Counted from the first letter of the stretch, positions 1 to 10,140 are shown. The stretch: DNA of 64,000 bases from Haloprofundus marisrubri (GCF_001469955.1 NZ_LOPU01000004.1:1-64000), one strand, 5' to 3'. Program-made: numbers and translations. Notes: generated by a model from the sequence alone, not told the origin.

Positions 1-1
1 C

Positions 2-442
2 CCCGTCATCGTGATGGAAAACTTGGCATACATCCGCGAGTCGCTGGACTACGGGAAGTACATGAATCGACGCCTTCACGCGTGGGCATTTGCTCGATTG
101 CAGGGACGTATCGAGGACAAGGCGAAGGATGCGGGTATTCCGGTTCGGTACGTCCACCCGCAGTACACCTCGAAGACGTGCCACTCGTGCAAGCACATCG
201 GGTATCGGCCCCGACAGGCTGAGTTCAAGTGCAAGAACCCCGAGTGTCATGTATCGACGTTTCAAGCGGATATTAACGCGAGTGCGAATATCGCACGGCG
301 CGTTGACCCGTGGGGAGAGAGCCTACCAGTGAAACAGGTAGGCGATGACTCGCCACAGGACGGGAGCGGTTGTGACACCGCCACAGTCCACCGTGAGACG
401 AGCGCACCAGCGCAAATGACCCTCACGACGAATCAGGACTAA
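2..442 (+). CDS. tnpB: IS1341-type TnpB, C-terminal part (open at window start)
   Basis: This is the 3' end of an RNA-guided TnpB nuclease gene; the frame is already open at the first bases. Visible are the RuvC-II glutamate in the MENLAY motif, a four-cysteine zinc ribbon (CHSC ... CKNPEC) and the RuvC-III aspartate in QADINAS. It differs at only a handful of positions from the complete copy at 33142-34389, so both belong to one recently mobile family. The catalytic residues present are intact. The gene runs into a structured right end at 443-511. Confidence is high for the family; activity is unknown. Confidence 0.93.
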   Translation, partial: PVIVMENLAYIRESLDYGKYMNRRLHAWAFARLQGRIEDKAKDAGIPVRYVHPQYTSKTCHSCKHIGYRPRQAEFKCKNPECHVSTFQADINASANIARRVDPWGESLPVKQVGDDSPQDGSGCDTATVHRETSAPAQMTLTTNQD

Positions 443-511
443 AACCTTCAGGCGCTCGGCCTGAGTCCCCGTGTCGGGGAAGCCCCGTCGTTTACGACGG
501 GGAGGATGTCA
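443..511 (+). mobile_element. Right end of TnpB element with hairpins, probable omega-RNA 3' part
   Basis: Three hairpins follow the tnpB stop: around 450-462, 467-479 and the strong 20-base stem-loop at 483-502. The end reads GGATGTCA at about 504-511. An almost identical sequence, inverted, closes the element at 33073. In this family the right end encodes the scaffold of the guide RNA and the bases just outside it become the guide; here the guide would start at about 512. That role is inferred, not seen. Confidence 0.75.
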
Positions 512-564
512 CCGGAGCGTGTGACACAACAGAGTGTTATCGGGTCGTGGCTTCGGGTGGCCCC

Positions 565-1650
565 TCACGCCGGCAAAGCAATCAGTACGAGCGGAATGGC
601 GACGAGCAACAACAAGAATAGAGCGAACGACCGTCTATCTTCGAGAAGTCTCCGTTGTATGTCGTCAACCAGTCCGTAGTACTGCTCGTAAAACGAGAGT
701 GCCACAGTCGTACTGGCGGTTGCAACCATGAGGAGCAAGAAGACAATCGTGACCCCCGTACTGGATTCGAGGACGACTGCGACGAGCAGAGTGTCGGTGA
801 GCGTCCCGAGACTGGCCCCCATGACGTACGGAACGATTTCGCGTCGCTCGATGTACCCTCGGTTGTACACCGGGACGACGACACCTAACGAGAATGCAAC
901 GCTCGTCGTCACCGCGGTGACGACCAATCCGAGCGCGAAAGAGAGCCACCGACTTTGGAGATAAACAAGCACTCGTTTTTGAAGCCACTCCGTCTCGATG
1001 CGCTCTAACTGGGAGTCGAACAGTTGTAAGCAGCCGACGAACAGGGCCAAGGCCACGATGACACTGGGAACGACGCCAATCAGGTCGATGGTCATTCCGA
1101 CGAGCGACTCGAAGAAACCGACGCTTCTGAATCGGACCGGCACAGCCACACCGCTGGCCCACCCCTCTACGTCGGTCCACCGGAGGGCGACGACACCGAG
1201 TACAGTCGCAGGAACGTAAATCGAGCAACTGACGATAAATGCCAGCGTCCCGAGACGGACCGCCTCAGAAAGCGAGTACTCTGACGCGCGAGCGTAATCC
1301 AGAACGCCAACGAACAGGACAATCCCCGCAGCACCGAGACGGGACCCCGAGACGAGTAGAAACAGCTCTGTGACGGTTATCAGTTCGGCCGAAAACAACG
1401 ACAGCGCGATTGCTGCAACCGCAGAGCCATTCAGTAGTACGTACGCCGAAAGCCAACTCACCCCGACCAGTGAGAACCCTCCCGTTCGATACTGGAGTGC
1501 CGGACGGAGAACCGGAGAAAGCAGTCCCATCGCCTCGCTCAGCAGTTGTACAGCAAAGAGAAACCCAAGTGCCGCGAGCAGGATAGAGAGGAGAGAAAGC
1601 AGCGACTGCGGAGCGAGTCGACGTCGAGTTCGGTCCATCCTGTACGTCAC
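565..1650 (-). CDS. Na/Pi-cotransporter-like membrane protein
   Basis: A 361-aa polytopic membrane protein with about eight to ten hydrophobic segments. Two inverted half-motifs stand out: GSRLGAAG around residues 101-108 and GASLGTLTDT around residues 278-287, which resemble the duplicated GANIGTT-type motifs of the Na/Pi cotransporter (PF02690) family. Haloarchaea carry many divergent members whose substrate is untested. Neighbours (TnpB end, TrmB regulator) give no functional hint. The start chosen gives a short basic N-terminus before the first membrane segment. Family assignment is moderate; phosphate as substrate is not shown. Confidence 0.6.
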   Translation of the reverse strand: MTYRMDRTRRRLAPQSLLSLLSILLAALGFLFAVQLLSEAMGLLSPVLRPALQYRTGGFSLVGVSWLSAYVLLNGSAVAAIALSLFSAELITVTELFLLVSGSRLGAAGIVLFVGVLDYARASEYSLSEAVRLGTLAFIVSCSIYVPATVLGVVALRWTDVEGWASGVAVPVRFRSVGFFESLVGMTIDLIGVVPSVIVALALFVGCLQLFDSQLERIETEWLQKRVLVYLQSRWLSFALGLVVTAVTTSVAFSLGVVVPVYNRGYIERREIVPYVMGASLGTLTDTLLVAVVLESSTGVTIVFLLLMVATASTTVALSFYEQYYGLVDDIQRRLLEDRRSFALFLLLLVAIPLVLIALPA

Positions 1651-1905
1651 CGTAGATAGCTACGAGCCGAAGCGACATAACAAATCTCGGGGCCGTGCGC
1701 ACGCAGTGTTCTTCCGCATCAGCCACCGTTCGTGAGGGCTCCGAACGACATCTCCGGGAGCGCCTCTCCATTCGACGACTAGCCTGCTGAGGCGAATCAG
1801 GTCCGAGCCTGCAAGATGACTCGGTGGGCAGTACGCTCGAACGACACAGGGAAACTCGGACCGGACTGCGAAGGTTCATGTGAGGGTAGACACTGAAATC
1901 GAACT

Positions 1906-2985
1906 ATGGACCGTGAGACACTCGCACAAGCGCTCGAATACGCTGACCTCACGGCTTATCAAGCGGACGCGTACCTCACGCTGCTCGAGATGGGCGTCTC
2001 TCCGGCAATCGAGGTCGGTCGTGAGAGTTCCGTTCCGGTGTCACAGATTTACGACGTGCTTCGGAGTCTGGAATCGAAGGGGTACGTAGAGACCATCGAA
2101 CGGGAGACGCTTCACGTCCGGCCGCGTGAACCGGACGAACCGATGGGGAATCTGGAGTCGAGAGGGCAGTTGCTTCACGACGCTGCCGAAGAAATCAAAG
2201 AGCGGTATCGGAAACCGCGGCGTCTCGATGCGCGAATCGGAGTCACGAAACGAGTAGAGACGGCCGTCGAGAACGCAGAGGAACTCATCGGAGAGGCCGA
2301 GACAGTCGTCGAAGTCGCGGGTACGTACGAGCAGTTGCAGTTTCTGGAACCTGCTCTCCGAGACGCACACGACCGTGGTGTCGTAACGCACGCATCCGTC
2401 TACACGGACGACCGAAAGACCGCACCGGAAGCGTTTGCTCCGGAAGGCGCACTGTCGGAGCTACGGGCGTGTACGATTCCCGGGCCGTTTCTCGTGGTCA
2501 TCGACCGGCACCGAACGTGTTTCGCACCGAACACTCGGTCGGACGAAGATTACGGTGTACTCATCTACGACCGGATTCTCCCGTTCGTCTTCCACTGGTA
2601 CTATCTCACCTGTCTGTGGGACCCCTACCCCCGGATGTATCTCGAAGACGAGGGGAAGTTCACGTACGTCACGATGGAGGAGTTCGTCCGTGACTGTTAT
2701 CCGCTCTGGAGCGAGGGCTACGACCTCTCGGTCGTAGTCGAAGGGGTCGATATCGAGAGTGAGTCGAAGACGACTGTCGAGGGCGTCGTCACGGAGATAC
2801 AGTACTCCGGTCGACAGCAGTCACAACCGGCGCTGTCAGACCTCAGTTCTCACAAAATCGTCACCCTCGAAACGGACGACGAGAAACTGGCTATCGGTGG
2901 CTGGGGTGCTGTCTTCGAAGACATCGAGGCGCGGACAATCTCGCTGGTCGGTATCGAGACCGGAGACACCCTGCCGCCCCGATAG
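1906..2985 (+). CDS. TrmB-family sugar-responsive transcription regulator
   Basis: A 359-aa regulator. Residues 1-75 form the TrmB winged helix (LTAYQADAYLTLLEMG ... QIYDVLRSLESKGYVE); residues about 110-250 match the phospholipase-D-like middle region, and the C-terminal part is the sugar-binding domain found in full-length TrmB proteins. Family members bind mono- or oligosaccharides and control sugar transport and catabolism genes. It converges on the GH3 glucosidase gene with about 50 bases between stops and lies at the end of the beta-glucan cluster, so that cluster is its likely target. No matching operator could be identified with confidence. Confidence 0.88.
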   Translation: MDRETLAQALEYADLTAYQADAYLTLLEMGVSPAIEVGRESSVPVSQIYDVLRSLESKGYVETIERETLHVRPREPDEPMGNLESRGQLLHDAAEEIKERYRKPRRLDARIGVTKRVETAVENAEELIGEAETVVEVAGTYEQLQFLEPALRDAHDRGVVTHASVYTDDRKTAPEAFAPEGALSELRACTIPGPFLVVIDRHRTCFAPNTRSDEDYGVLIYDRILPFVFHWYYLTCLWDPYPRMYLEDEGKFTYVTMEEFVRDCYPLWSEGYDLSVVVEGVDIESESKTTVEGVVTEIQYSGRQQSQPALSDLSSHKIVTLETDDEKLAIGGWGAVFEDIEARTISLVGIETGDTLPPR

Positions 2986-3037
2986 TTGGTCTCCGCGGGC
3001 TGAGCCGCGGACTACCACCGACCGTTCGTTCGCCTGC

Positions 3038-5254
3038 TCACCGCTGTGAAACTGCTTCCAGCGTCGCTTCGAGTCCCTCACACCGAAGCGAGAGCGTCCC
3101 TGCCTCGAACCGGCTGGTTCCGTCCGGGCGAACGACGTCGAACGCGGCGACCGGAACCTCGAACTCGACGGTTCGTTCCTCGCCCGGTTCGAGTGCGACC
3201 CGTTCGAACTCCACGAGTTCTTCGACCGGTGTCACTACCGAAGAATACTCACGACCGCCAAAGAGTTCGACGACTTCTTCGCCTGCATGGTCGCCGGTGT
3301 TTGCGAGCGTCGCCGACACGGTCACCGAGTCGCCTTCACCGACCGTCTCGTTCGAGACGGAGAGCGACCGGTACTCGAACGTCGTGTACGAGAGTCCGTG
3401 TCCGAACGGCCACAACGGGTCGTACGAGGGCAGGTGTTCGTCTTCGCCGATTGGGTACGGATGCGGCAGATAGTTGTGCCGAACTGGAAGCTGTCCTTCC
3501 GAGCGCGGAACCGAGATAGGGAGTTTACCGCTCGGGTTGTTGTCCCCGAACAGGGTTTCGGCGACTGCTGTCCCTCCATCTGCGCCCGGATAGTACGCGT
3601 GCAAGATGGCGTCCGCGTTTTCCGCCGCCCACGGGAGGGCCAGCGGTCGACCCGAGACGAGAACGAGCGCCGTCGGCGTTCCCGTTTCGAGGATACGTTC
3701 GAGCAAGTCTCGCTGCGCGTCCGGCAGGCTCAGGTCCGCACGGTTCGGGAACCGTTCGGTCGGCCCGTTGACGTCCTGTGGGCCGAACTCGTGGAGATAC
3801 CAGTTCTCTCCGAGTACGACGACGGCGGCATCGGCCTCTTTCGCAGCGGCAACAGCGGCGTCTACGTCGTCGGGTTCGGCGATACCCGACCCCCGCTCGT
3901 ACTGCACCGTCGTCTCGTCAGAAACCTGTGCTTCGATTCCGTCCTTTATCGTGATACCGTCGAGTTCATCCGTCTCTTTGAGGCTCCAGCCCCCGACCTG
4001 ACTCGTCAGTTCGTCGGCGTTCGGGCCAGCGACGAGGAGATTGTCGACGTTGGAGTCGAACGGCAGGCAGTCGTCGTCGTTTTCGAGTAGCGTCAGCGAC
4101 TTGCGAGCGGCGTCGAGCGAGATGCCTCGGTGGGTCTCGGCTCCGAGCGTTTCGGTCGCTGTCTCGGAGTCGACGAACGGGTCGTCGAACAGTCCGAGGT
4201 CCGATTTGAGTCGGAGGACTCTGGCGACCGAACTGTCGACGGCCGCTTCGTCGATAGCACCGTCTTCGACGAGCGAGACGATGTGTTCGACGTGGCCCTG
4301 CTCGCCGAGTGAATGAACGTCGACGCCGGCAGTGAACGACTGACGAATCGCTTCTCGTCGCGTGTCTGCGACTCGGTGGTTTTCGTACAGCATGTTGATG
4401 CCGTTCCAGTCGGAGGCGACGTAGCCGTCGAATCCGAGTTGCTCCCGTAGCACCTCGGTGAGCCAGTAGTGCGAACCGTGTGACGGTTCTCCGTTTATCG
4501 AGTTGTAGCTCGGCATGATGCCTTCGACTCCCTCGTCGAGCACTTTCTCGAACGGGGGGAGGAAATCGCGGTACAGCGACGACAGCGACTTGTCGACCGG
4601 GGAGGCGTCTTCGCCTCGCTCGGGTTCGCCGTACGCCGGGAAATGTTTCGCCATCGCCGCGACGTCGACTGGTGCGTCACGGATTCCTCGAGCTTTCGCC
4701 GACGCGAGTTCGCCGACGAGGTACGGGGATTCGCCGAACGTCTCGAACGCCCGTCCCCAGCGCGGGTCACGGGCGACGTCACACGTCGGCCCGTACGTCA
4801 GACTCGACCCGGTTGCGGCGACTTCCGTCGCTGTGACGGTGCCGATTTGCTCGGCCAGCGTTCGGTCACGAGCGGCCGCGACAGCCATGTTGTGCGGGAA
4901 CACCGTCGTATCCTCGACGTACGCGTTTCCGTGGATTGCGTCGATAGGAATGAGAATCGGGATACCCAGTCGAGTCTCCTCACGAGCGATACGCTGGAGT
5001 TCGTTGGCGATTTCGACGACTTCCTCCGAATCGCGGTGTGGGGACGCTCCGTAGCCGAACGGCGTCACGAACCCGATGCCGTGGTCTCGGACCATCTCCG
5101 CCGCGTCCTCGACGGTTCTCGTCTCACCCATCGTGCCGACGTAGGTGCCAGCGAGTTGGGCTGCCTTTTCGTGAAGCGTCATCTCGTCGAGGAGCGACTC
5201 GACGTGTTCGTCTGTCTCGTCCGTTTGCGTAATCTGTGTGTCGTGTGTCGTCAT
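3038..5254 (-). CDS. GH3 beta-glucosidase
   Basis: A 738-aa glycoside hydrolase family 3 enzyme without a signal peptide, hence probably cytoplasmic. It has the N-terminal TIM barrel, the nucleophile motif GYVASDW with Asp at about residue 282, the GH3 C-terminal sandwich (residues about 390-600) and a fibronectin-III-like tail (about 640-725). It would release glucose from imported beta-linked oligosaccharides. It is the last gene of the cluster; its ATG overlaps the stop of the GH81 gene by four bases, which implies translational coupling. The overall length is normal for the family. Confidence 0.93.
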   Translation of the reverse strand: MTTHDTQITQTDETDEHVESLLDEMTLHEKAAQLAGTYVGTMGETRTVEDAAEMVRDHGIGFVTPFGYGASPHRDSEEVVEIANELQRIAREETRLGIPILIPIDAIHGNAYVEDTTVFPHNMAVAAARDRTLAEQIGTVTATEVAATGSSLTYGPTCDVARDPRWGRAFETFGESPYLVGELASAKARGIRDAPVDVAAMAKHFPAYGEPERGEDASPVDKSLSSLYRDFLPPFEKVLDEGVEGIMPSYNSINGEPSHGSHYWLTEVLREQLGFDGYVASDWNGINMLYENHRVADTRREAIRQSFTAGVDVHSLGEQGHVEHIVSLVEDGAIDEAAVDSSVARVLRLKSDLGLFDDPFVDSETATETLGAETHRGISLDAARKSLTLLENDDDCLPFDSNVDNLLVAGPNADELTSQVGGWSLKETDELDGITIKDGIEAQVSDETTVQYERGSGIAEPDDVDAAVAAAKEADAAVVVLGENWYLHEFGPQDVNGPTERFPNRADLSLPDAQRDLLERILETGTPTALVLVSGRPLALPWAAENADAILHAYYPGADGGTAVAETLFGDNNPSGKLPISVPRSEGQLPVRHNYLPHPYPIGEDEHLPSYDPLWPFGHGLSYTTFEYRSLSVSNETVGEGDSVTVSATLANTGDHAGEEVVELFGGREYSSVVTPVEELVEFERVALEPGEERTVEFEVPVAAFDVVRPDGTSRFEAGTLSLRCEGLEATLEAVSQR

Positions 5255-7965
5255 ACTGTGTCAGTGGTCGTCGTCGTTTGGTTCGCGGCGTCGGTGGCTG
5301 TCAGGCTGACCGTCGCCGGCGTGTCTTTCGTTCGTAGATTTGACTCTCCAGAGGCGTCGGCCCCCGAGACGGCCGTCATCTCGCTATCCAGAGTAGTCTC
5401 TGTGGCGTCACGCAGTTCGACCGAGACCGACCGAAAGTCTCCGTCGGTGTCGCTGACGCTCCAGTCGATGTCGACGTTCGTCCACGGGCCGGACTGACTC
5501 GTGGTCGTGGACGCCGACTCGATAGTCGGCGCGTTCGAACCGGTCGCGTCGTCGGACTCCGATTCGGCTGTCGTCGTCGCCAGCGCGTTCGCTGGAACGG
5601 TCAGCGAGGTTCCGTCGGTAAAGGAAACCGTCGTCTCGGTATCACCGGCGTTGTAGGCGACGTACGTCTTCGTCGTCCCGTTGTTGAAGACCGCAGCCAA
5701 CGGGGTGTCTGCCGAAACGTTCGCGTCGACCGCGCCGAGACCATCCATCGCTGTCAGCCAGCGGTATGTGTGGGCCTTCGACTCGCCGAACTCGACGGCG
5801 TAACTCGACGCGTTCGCCTCGAACAGGCCGAGTGCATCGGCGGGGTCGCTGAACGACCGATACTGCCAGAGCACGTCGGGCCAGTAGTCGAAGTCGTCGC
5901 CGCCGTTGGCGTCGACCAGTTCGGCGTACGTCGCCGCTGCGGCCGAGCGATTTCGACCGAGCGACAGCGAGTGGCCGCCCACGGGAAGCACGTTGATGCC
6001 GTGGATAGCTTCCACGTCGTCGGTCCACCAGGTGTCGTACTTGTAGCCCGCTCCCCAAACTATCGCGGCGTAGCTGTACTGCCACTCGTCGGGGTGGTTC
6101 TCCTCGTCGACGTCGTACCAGTACTCGTCGACGGCAGCCGTCTCGTGGGCGAGCAAGTACGCGCCGAGGTCCCGTAGTTCGGTGTCGTCGGTGTACACGC
6201 CGTAGAGCAGAATTGCGGCGTAGGCGCTGACCGATTCGGACGACGACTCCTGGTTGTTACCGAGGTCGTAGCCCGCGTTACCGGAGGCCCACGAGTGGCC
6301 AGCGTACGGAGAGAAGTTCCGGAGGAACGGATACATCGCGTCCGTCCGTGAGGGGTTCGCGTAATCGCGGATGACGTGGTCGACCATGCCACCCCAGTTC
6401 GAAGCATCCGCCCACGTCGGGTTCGTGCGTGCGATTTCGGCGGCAGCCTTGATGTAGTAGCCGTAGTGGAAGTGGTGGTCGTTGAGGTCTGCGCCGGACC
6501 CAAACGAGTCGTTATACCCGATGAGCGTTCCCCACACGTCGTCGTAGTAGAACACGTCTTCGGAGTCGGTCGAACCGGAGACCGTTGCATCGAGCCACGT
6601 CTCTAAATCGTCACGGAGCGCCGTGAGGAACGTGTCCGCGGCGGCCGAATCGCCGACCTGCTCGGCGATAGGTCGCAACTGCGCGAGTCGCTCGTAGTTC
6701 TTGCCCGTCCAGTACGTTCCGTCACCGGGGCTATCCGGGCCGCTACGAACGAGCGGTGATTCAGCCTCCACGTCGTCCACGTAGCCAGCGAGCCGAGTTT
6801 GGTCGACCGACCCGACGTCCGGCAGATACGGGAGAACCGGTGGAAGGTCGAGTACCGTCTCGAACGACGTTCCGGTCGTCGTCTGCATCGTCCCGCGCGG
6901 AGAGACGAACGTGTCGCTGTCGAGCGTCGCGTTGGTGTGTTTTCGCTGATGCGGATACAGCGCCGCGATGGTTCCGGTCGTCGTCGACTCTGTGCGAGTC
7001 GTCGTCTCGAACGTGTGCGTCGTTCGAACTTCGGCGACCGATTCGTCGTACGTCCACGAGACGGTCGTTCCCGTGATGTGGTTGTACGCGTACGATTCGT
7101 ATCGTGACAGCGTCGTCGCCGTCGCCTCGGGGAGCACGGCGACGGTGAGATAGCTCCCCTCACCGAGCGCGCTCGTGAGTGTAACCGAACCGAGACCGTT
7201 CCACGTCGCCCCGTCGGGTGCGTACACGCCGTAGTGGTGGCCGTCGAGTGAGAGGCCGAGGACGTTTCCTCGGTCGGCCCACACCGTCGGCGTCGACGCG
7301 AACGAGAGTTCGGCGTCCGCACCGGTCACGTCGGCGAACACGAACGGCGACCCTTGGGTGAACGTGACGTCGAGTGTCGGTGTCGAGCTATCGCCTGCAC
7401 CCCAGCGAATGTCGGTGTGCCAGTCGCCGTATCCTGTGCACTGCGTGTCGAGAAACGACTCGCCCGTCGTCGAGAGGGTGAAATCTTTCGAGTCGTCCAT
7501 CGCGGCGACGTTGTTACGGTTCGTATCCCCGGAGGCGTTCGAGAACGTCCACTCGGTCGGATGCGTGAGGTCGAGTCCCTCACTCGTCGGAACACCGACG
7601 AACGGGTGTGCCCACATCGGAGAGCCGTACTGCTCGAACAGAACGCTGCTCCACCAGTCGTTCGTCGGATACGGAGCCGAGAGGTCGTCTGTTGCGTACA
7701 CCTGCTCGGGTGGCGTCCCTTCGCCGGACGGAAGCGTGGTCGTGTAGCTTCCAGCGCCGACATCGACGATACCGGAAGCAGCCTCCGCAGTGGGAGTGTC
7801 GACTCCCTCTACGGGTTGCTCGCTGGGACTGGTTTGTTCATCACTCGTCGATGTGCCGTCTGCGCAGCCCGCGACTCCGACAGCACCGACCGTACCGACA
7901 CTCCCGAGATAGCGGCGACGGGAGAGCTTCCAGTTCGTCGCAGTCGCCGAGCGTTCGTCAGTCAT
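5251..7965 (-). CDS. GH81 endo-1,3-beta-glucanase, Tat lipoprotein
   Basis: A 904-aa secreted glucanase of family GH81, which cuts beta-1,3-glucans such as laminarin. I place the start at 7965 (MTDERS), which overlaps the upstream ATPase gene by 8 bases and puts a Tat motif (SRRRYLG) and lipobox VAGC (Cys34) at the N-terminus; a longer frame to 8043 adds an implausible extension. Family signatures include the N-terminal NDWWSS region, DHHFHYGYY with candidate acid Asp496, and NQESSSE with Glu573 and Glu577. The C-terminal 150 residues look like an accessory Ig-like domain. It is probably anchored outside the cell and feeds the ABC transporter encoded upstream. Confidence 0.92.
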   Translation of the reverse strand: MTDERSATATNWKLSRRRYLGSVGTVGAVGVAGCADGTSTSDEQTSPSEQPVEGVDTPTAEAASGIVDVGAGSYTTTLPSGEGTPPEQVYATDDLSAPYPTNDWWSSVLFEQYGSPMWAHPFVGVPTSEGLDLTHPTEWTFSNASGDTNRNNVAAMDDSKDFTLSTTGESFLDTQCTGYGDWHTDIRWGAGDSSTPTLDVTFTQGSPFVFADVTGADAELSFASTPTVWADRGNVLGLSLDGHHYGVYAPDGATWNGLGSVTLTSALGEGSYLTVAVLPEATATTLSRYESYAYNHITGTTVSWTYDESVAEVRTTHTFETTTRTESTTTGTIAALYPHQRKHTNATLDSDTFVSPRGTMQTTTGTSFETVLDLPPVLPYLPDVGSVDQTRLAGYVDDVEAESPLVRSGPDSPGDGTYWTGKNYERLAQLRPIAEQVGDSAAADTFLTALRDDLETWLDATVSGSTDSEDVFYYDDVWGTLIGYNDSFGSGADLNDHHFHYGYYIKAAAEIARTNPTWADASNWGGMVDHVIRDYANPSRTDAMYPFLRNFSPYAGHSWASGNAGYDLGNNQESSSESVSAYAAILLYGVYTDDTELRDLGAYLLAHETAAVDEYWYDVDEENHPDEWQYSYAAIVWGAGYKYDTWWTDDVEAIHGINVLPVGGHSLSLGRNRSAAAATYAELVDANGGDDFDYWPDVLWQYRSFSDPADALGLFEANASSYAVEFGESKAHTYRWLTAMDGLGAVDANVSADTPLAAVFNNGTTKTYVAYNAGDTETTVSFTDGTSLTVPANALATTTAESESDDATGSNAPTIESASTTTSQSGPWTNVDIDWSVSDTDGDFRSVSVELRDATETTLDSEMTAVSGADASGESNLRTKDTPATVSLTATDAANQTTTTTDTV

Positions 7966-9061
7966 CGTGCGTTGTCTCGTCGCTCGCGAGTGTTGCCCCG
8001 TCGAGCGGAGTGCTGTTCCAGTAGGCGTCGTCGTCGGTAGCACGGTAGCAAGTGACGTGGTGGTTGCCGGAAGTGTCCACGTTGGCTGCGGGCGGCGTGT
8101 CAGTACGGCACTGTTCGGTTGCGTTCGGACACCGTGTGTGGAACCGACAGCCAGCCGGCGGGTTCACCGGGTCCGGGATGTCTATCTCCCGGACGGGTGG
8201 CTCGGTCGGCCCTTCGTCGACGCCGAGTTCCGGTGTCGCCCACTTCAACACCTTCGTGTAGGGGTGCTGTGGGTTCTGCAGCACTTCGTCCGCCGGGCCG
8301 AGTTCGACCAGTTCGCCGAGATACATCACGCCCAATCGACCACCGGAGTGTTCGGCGATGTAGCGAGCGTTCGAGAGGTCGTGGCTGATGAACAGGAACG
8401 AGGTGTCGAACTCCGACTGCAGTTCGAGCATCAGGTCCATCATCTCGACGCGAAGACTCACGTCGAGGGCGCTCACTGCCTCGTCGGCGAGGATGAGGTC
8501 CGGGTTCATCAGCAGCGCGCGAATCAGTGCGACGCGTTGCTTCTCGCCGCCCGAGAGTTGGTGCGGATACCGGTGGGCGTAGTCGTGCGGCGGCGACATG
8601 CCGACTCGTTCGATGAAGTGGAGAATGCGCGCCTCTCGGTCCTCTGAACCGAGGTCTGGTTGCCATCGCTTGAGCGGGGCCGCGAGCGACGACATCACCG
8701 TCCGGTTCGGATTCAGCGCCGCACCGGGGTCTTGGTGGATAATCTGCAGCGACCGGCGAATCTCCTCGTACGGAATCGAGGGGTTCGAGCGCCACTTCTT
8801 CGCCGCCCAGATGTCCTGTCCGCGATAGCTGATACTGCCGCCGGTCGGCTGTTGGAGGCCGACCGCAGTCTTTCCGAGCGTGGTTTTTCCACTTCCGGAT
8901 TCGCCGACGATAGCGACAACGTCGTTGCTCCCGATATCGAGGGAAACGCCGTCGACTGCACGGATCGTCGGCCGGTCGGCGAAGGGGTTCAGCCCACCGC
9001 CATCTTTCTCGAAGTGAACGTCCACGTCCGAGAGTGAGAGAACCGGCTGGTCGACGCTCAT
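7958..9061 (-). CDS. Opp/Dpp-type ABC transporter ATPase (second)
   Basis: A 367-aa ATPase of the oligopeptide/dipeptide class (OppF/DppF side). It shows Walker A GESGSGKTT, signature LSGGEKQR, Walker B LILADEAVSAL, the H-loop in LFISHDLS, and the C-terminal oligopeptide-transporter extension with cysteines (CRFHTRCP ... CRTD) that can bind an iron-sulfur cluster in some members. The start at 9061 overlaps the preceding ATPase stop by four bases (ATGA). Context indicates oligosaccharide rather than peptide uptake, as known for Opp-type cellobiose transporters of other archaea; substrate is inferred. Confidence 0.9.
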   Translation of the reverse strand: MSVDQPVLSLSDVDVHFEKDGGGLNPFADRPTIRAVDGVSLDIGSNDVVAIVGESGSGKTTLGKTAVGLQQPTGGSISYRGQDIWAAKKWRSNPSIPYEEIRRSLQIIHQDPGAALNPNRTVMSSLAAPLKRWQPDLGSEDREARILHFIERVGMSPPHDYAHRYPHQLSGGEKQRVALIRALLMNPDLILADEAVSALDVSLRVEMMDLMLELQSEFDTSFLFISHDLSNARYIAEHSGGRLGVMYLGELVELGPADEVLQNPQHPYTKVLKWATPELGVDEGPTEPPVREIDIPDPVNPPAGCRFHTRCPNATEQCRTDTPPAANVDTSGNHHVTCYRATDDDAYWNSTPLDGATLASDETTHDD

Positions 9062-10140
9062 TTCTGCACCCCCGTCGAGAGGGGAATCTCGTCGTCGACG
9101 TCCGGCCAGTGATGACACGCGACTTCGTGCGTCTCGGACACCGCATCCATCGGCGGCTTGATGTCTTCGCACTCTGCGGTCGCCATCGGACAGCGGTTGT
9201 GGTACGGACACCCCGTCGGCACGTCGACCGGGTCGGGCGCAGCGCCCGATATCGGTCGCATCTCCGTGAGCGGTGCGTCGAGGTTCGGCGTCGCATTGAG
9301 CAACGCGCGTGTGTACGGATGCTTCGGGTCGCGGACCATCTCGGCCGTGTCACCGACTTCCGCGAACTCGAACGCGTACAGAACGCCGATTCGGTCGGCG
9401 AGTTTCGTGACCAGCGGCAGGTCGTGCGTGATGAACACCATCGTGAGGTCGTACTTGTCGCGGAGTTCCGACAGCAGGCTGATGATAGAGCGCTGCATGA
9501 GCAGGTCCAGTGCCGCCGTCGGTTCGTCCATGACGAGTACTTCCGGTTCGAGGACCAACGCGAGTGCGATGAGCGCCCGCTGTTTCATCCCGCCCGAGAG
9601 TTCGTGTGGGTAGGAGTCGAGGACCCGCTGTGGGTCGAGATAGAGGTCCGAAAGGAGTTCTTCTGCTCGCTCGATGCCCGCAGCGATATCGTAGTCGTGG
9701 GCGTCGAGCGTCTCGACGAAGTGCTCGCGGAAGTCCATCGTGGGGTTGAACGAACTCATCGCCCCTTGGAACACCATCGAGATATCTTCCCAGCGGAGGC
9801 TCCGAAGCGGTCCTTTGTCGAGGCCGAGAACGTCGACGGGCTCTCCGTCTCGCGGGTGGTAGGTGACCTGTCCGTCGGTCCGACCGGGGCTCACGACGGC
9901 GTTCAGCAACGCCGAGGCGAACATCGACTTTCCACTGCCGCTTTCGCCGACGATGCCGATGATTTCACCGCGCCGGATGTCGATGTCCACGTCGTGGAGG
10001 ACACGCGACGTGCCGCGGTCCATCTCGAAGGCGACCGAGAGGTTGCGACATTCGAGGACGATGTCTTCGTCGCTCGACTGCGAATCGAAGGTGCTGCTAC
10101 CGGACTGTCGTTCGTGGAGATTTGATGATGTGTTGCTCAT
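9058..10140 (-). CDS. Opp/Dpp-type ABC transporter ATPase (first)
   Basis: A 360-aa ATPase (OppD/DppD side) with Walker A GESGSGKSM, signature LSGGMKQR, Walker B VLVMDEPTAAL and H-loop FITHDL. The C-terminal extension ends with the usual cysteine pattern (CPYHNRCP, C near residue 327 and CHHW). It forms a heterodimer with the next ATPase and powers the two permeases. Its start overlaps the permease stop by four bases. The whole cluster from 12274 to 3038 is chained by such overlaps, consistent with one transcript. Confidence 0.9.
   Translation of the reverse strand: MSNTSSNLHERQSGSSTFDSQSSDEDIVLECRNLSVAFEMDRGTSRVLHDVDIDIRRGEIIGIVGESGSGKSMFASALLNAVVSPGRTDGQVTYHPRDGEPVDVLGLDKGPLRSLRWEDISMVFQGAMSSFNPTMDFREHFVETLDAHDYDIAAGIERAEELLSDLYLDPQRVLDSYPHELSGGMKQRALIALALVLEPEVLVMDEPTAALDLLMQRSIISLLSELRDKYDLTMVFITHDLPLVTKLADRIGVLYAFEFAEVGDTAEMVRDPKHPYTRALLNATPNLDAPLTEMRPISGAAPDPVDVPTGCPYHNRCPMATAECEDIKPPMDAVSETHEVACHHWPDVDDEIPLSTGVQK

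Noticed and set aside
8100-9353. Long antiparallel or alternate-frame open frames, for example here and at 3287-4090 and 12628-13386
   Set aside because: They overlap well-supported genes, are arginine-rich or low in complexity, and arise from high GC content.
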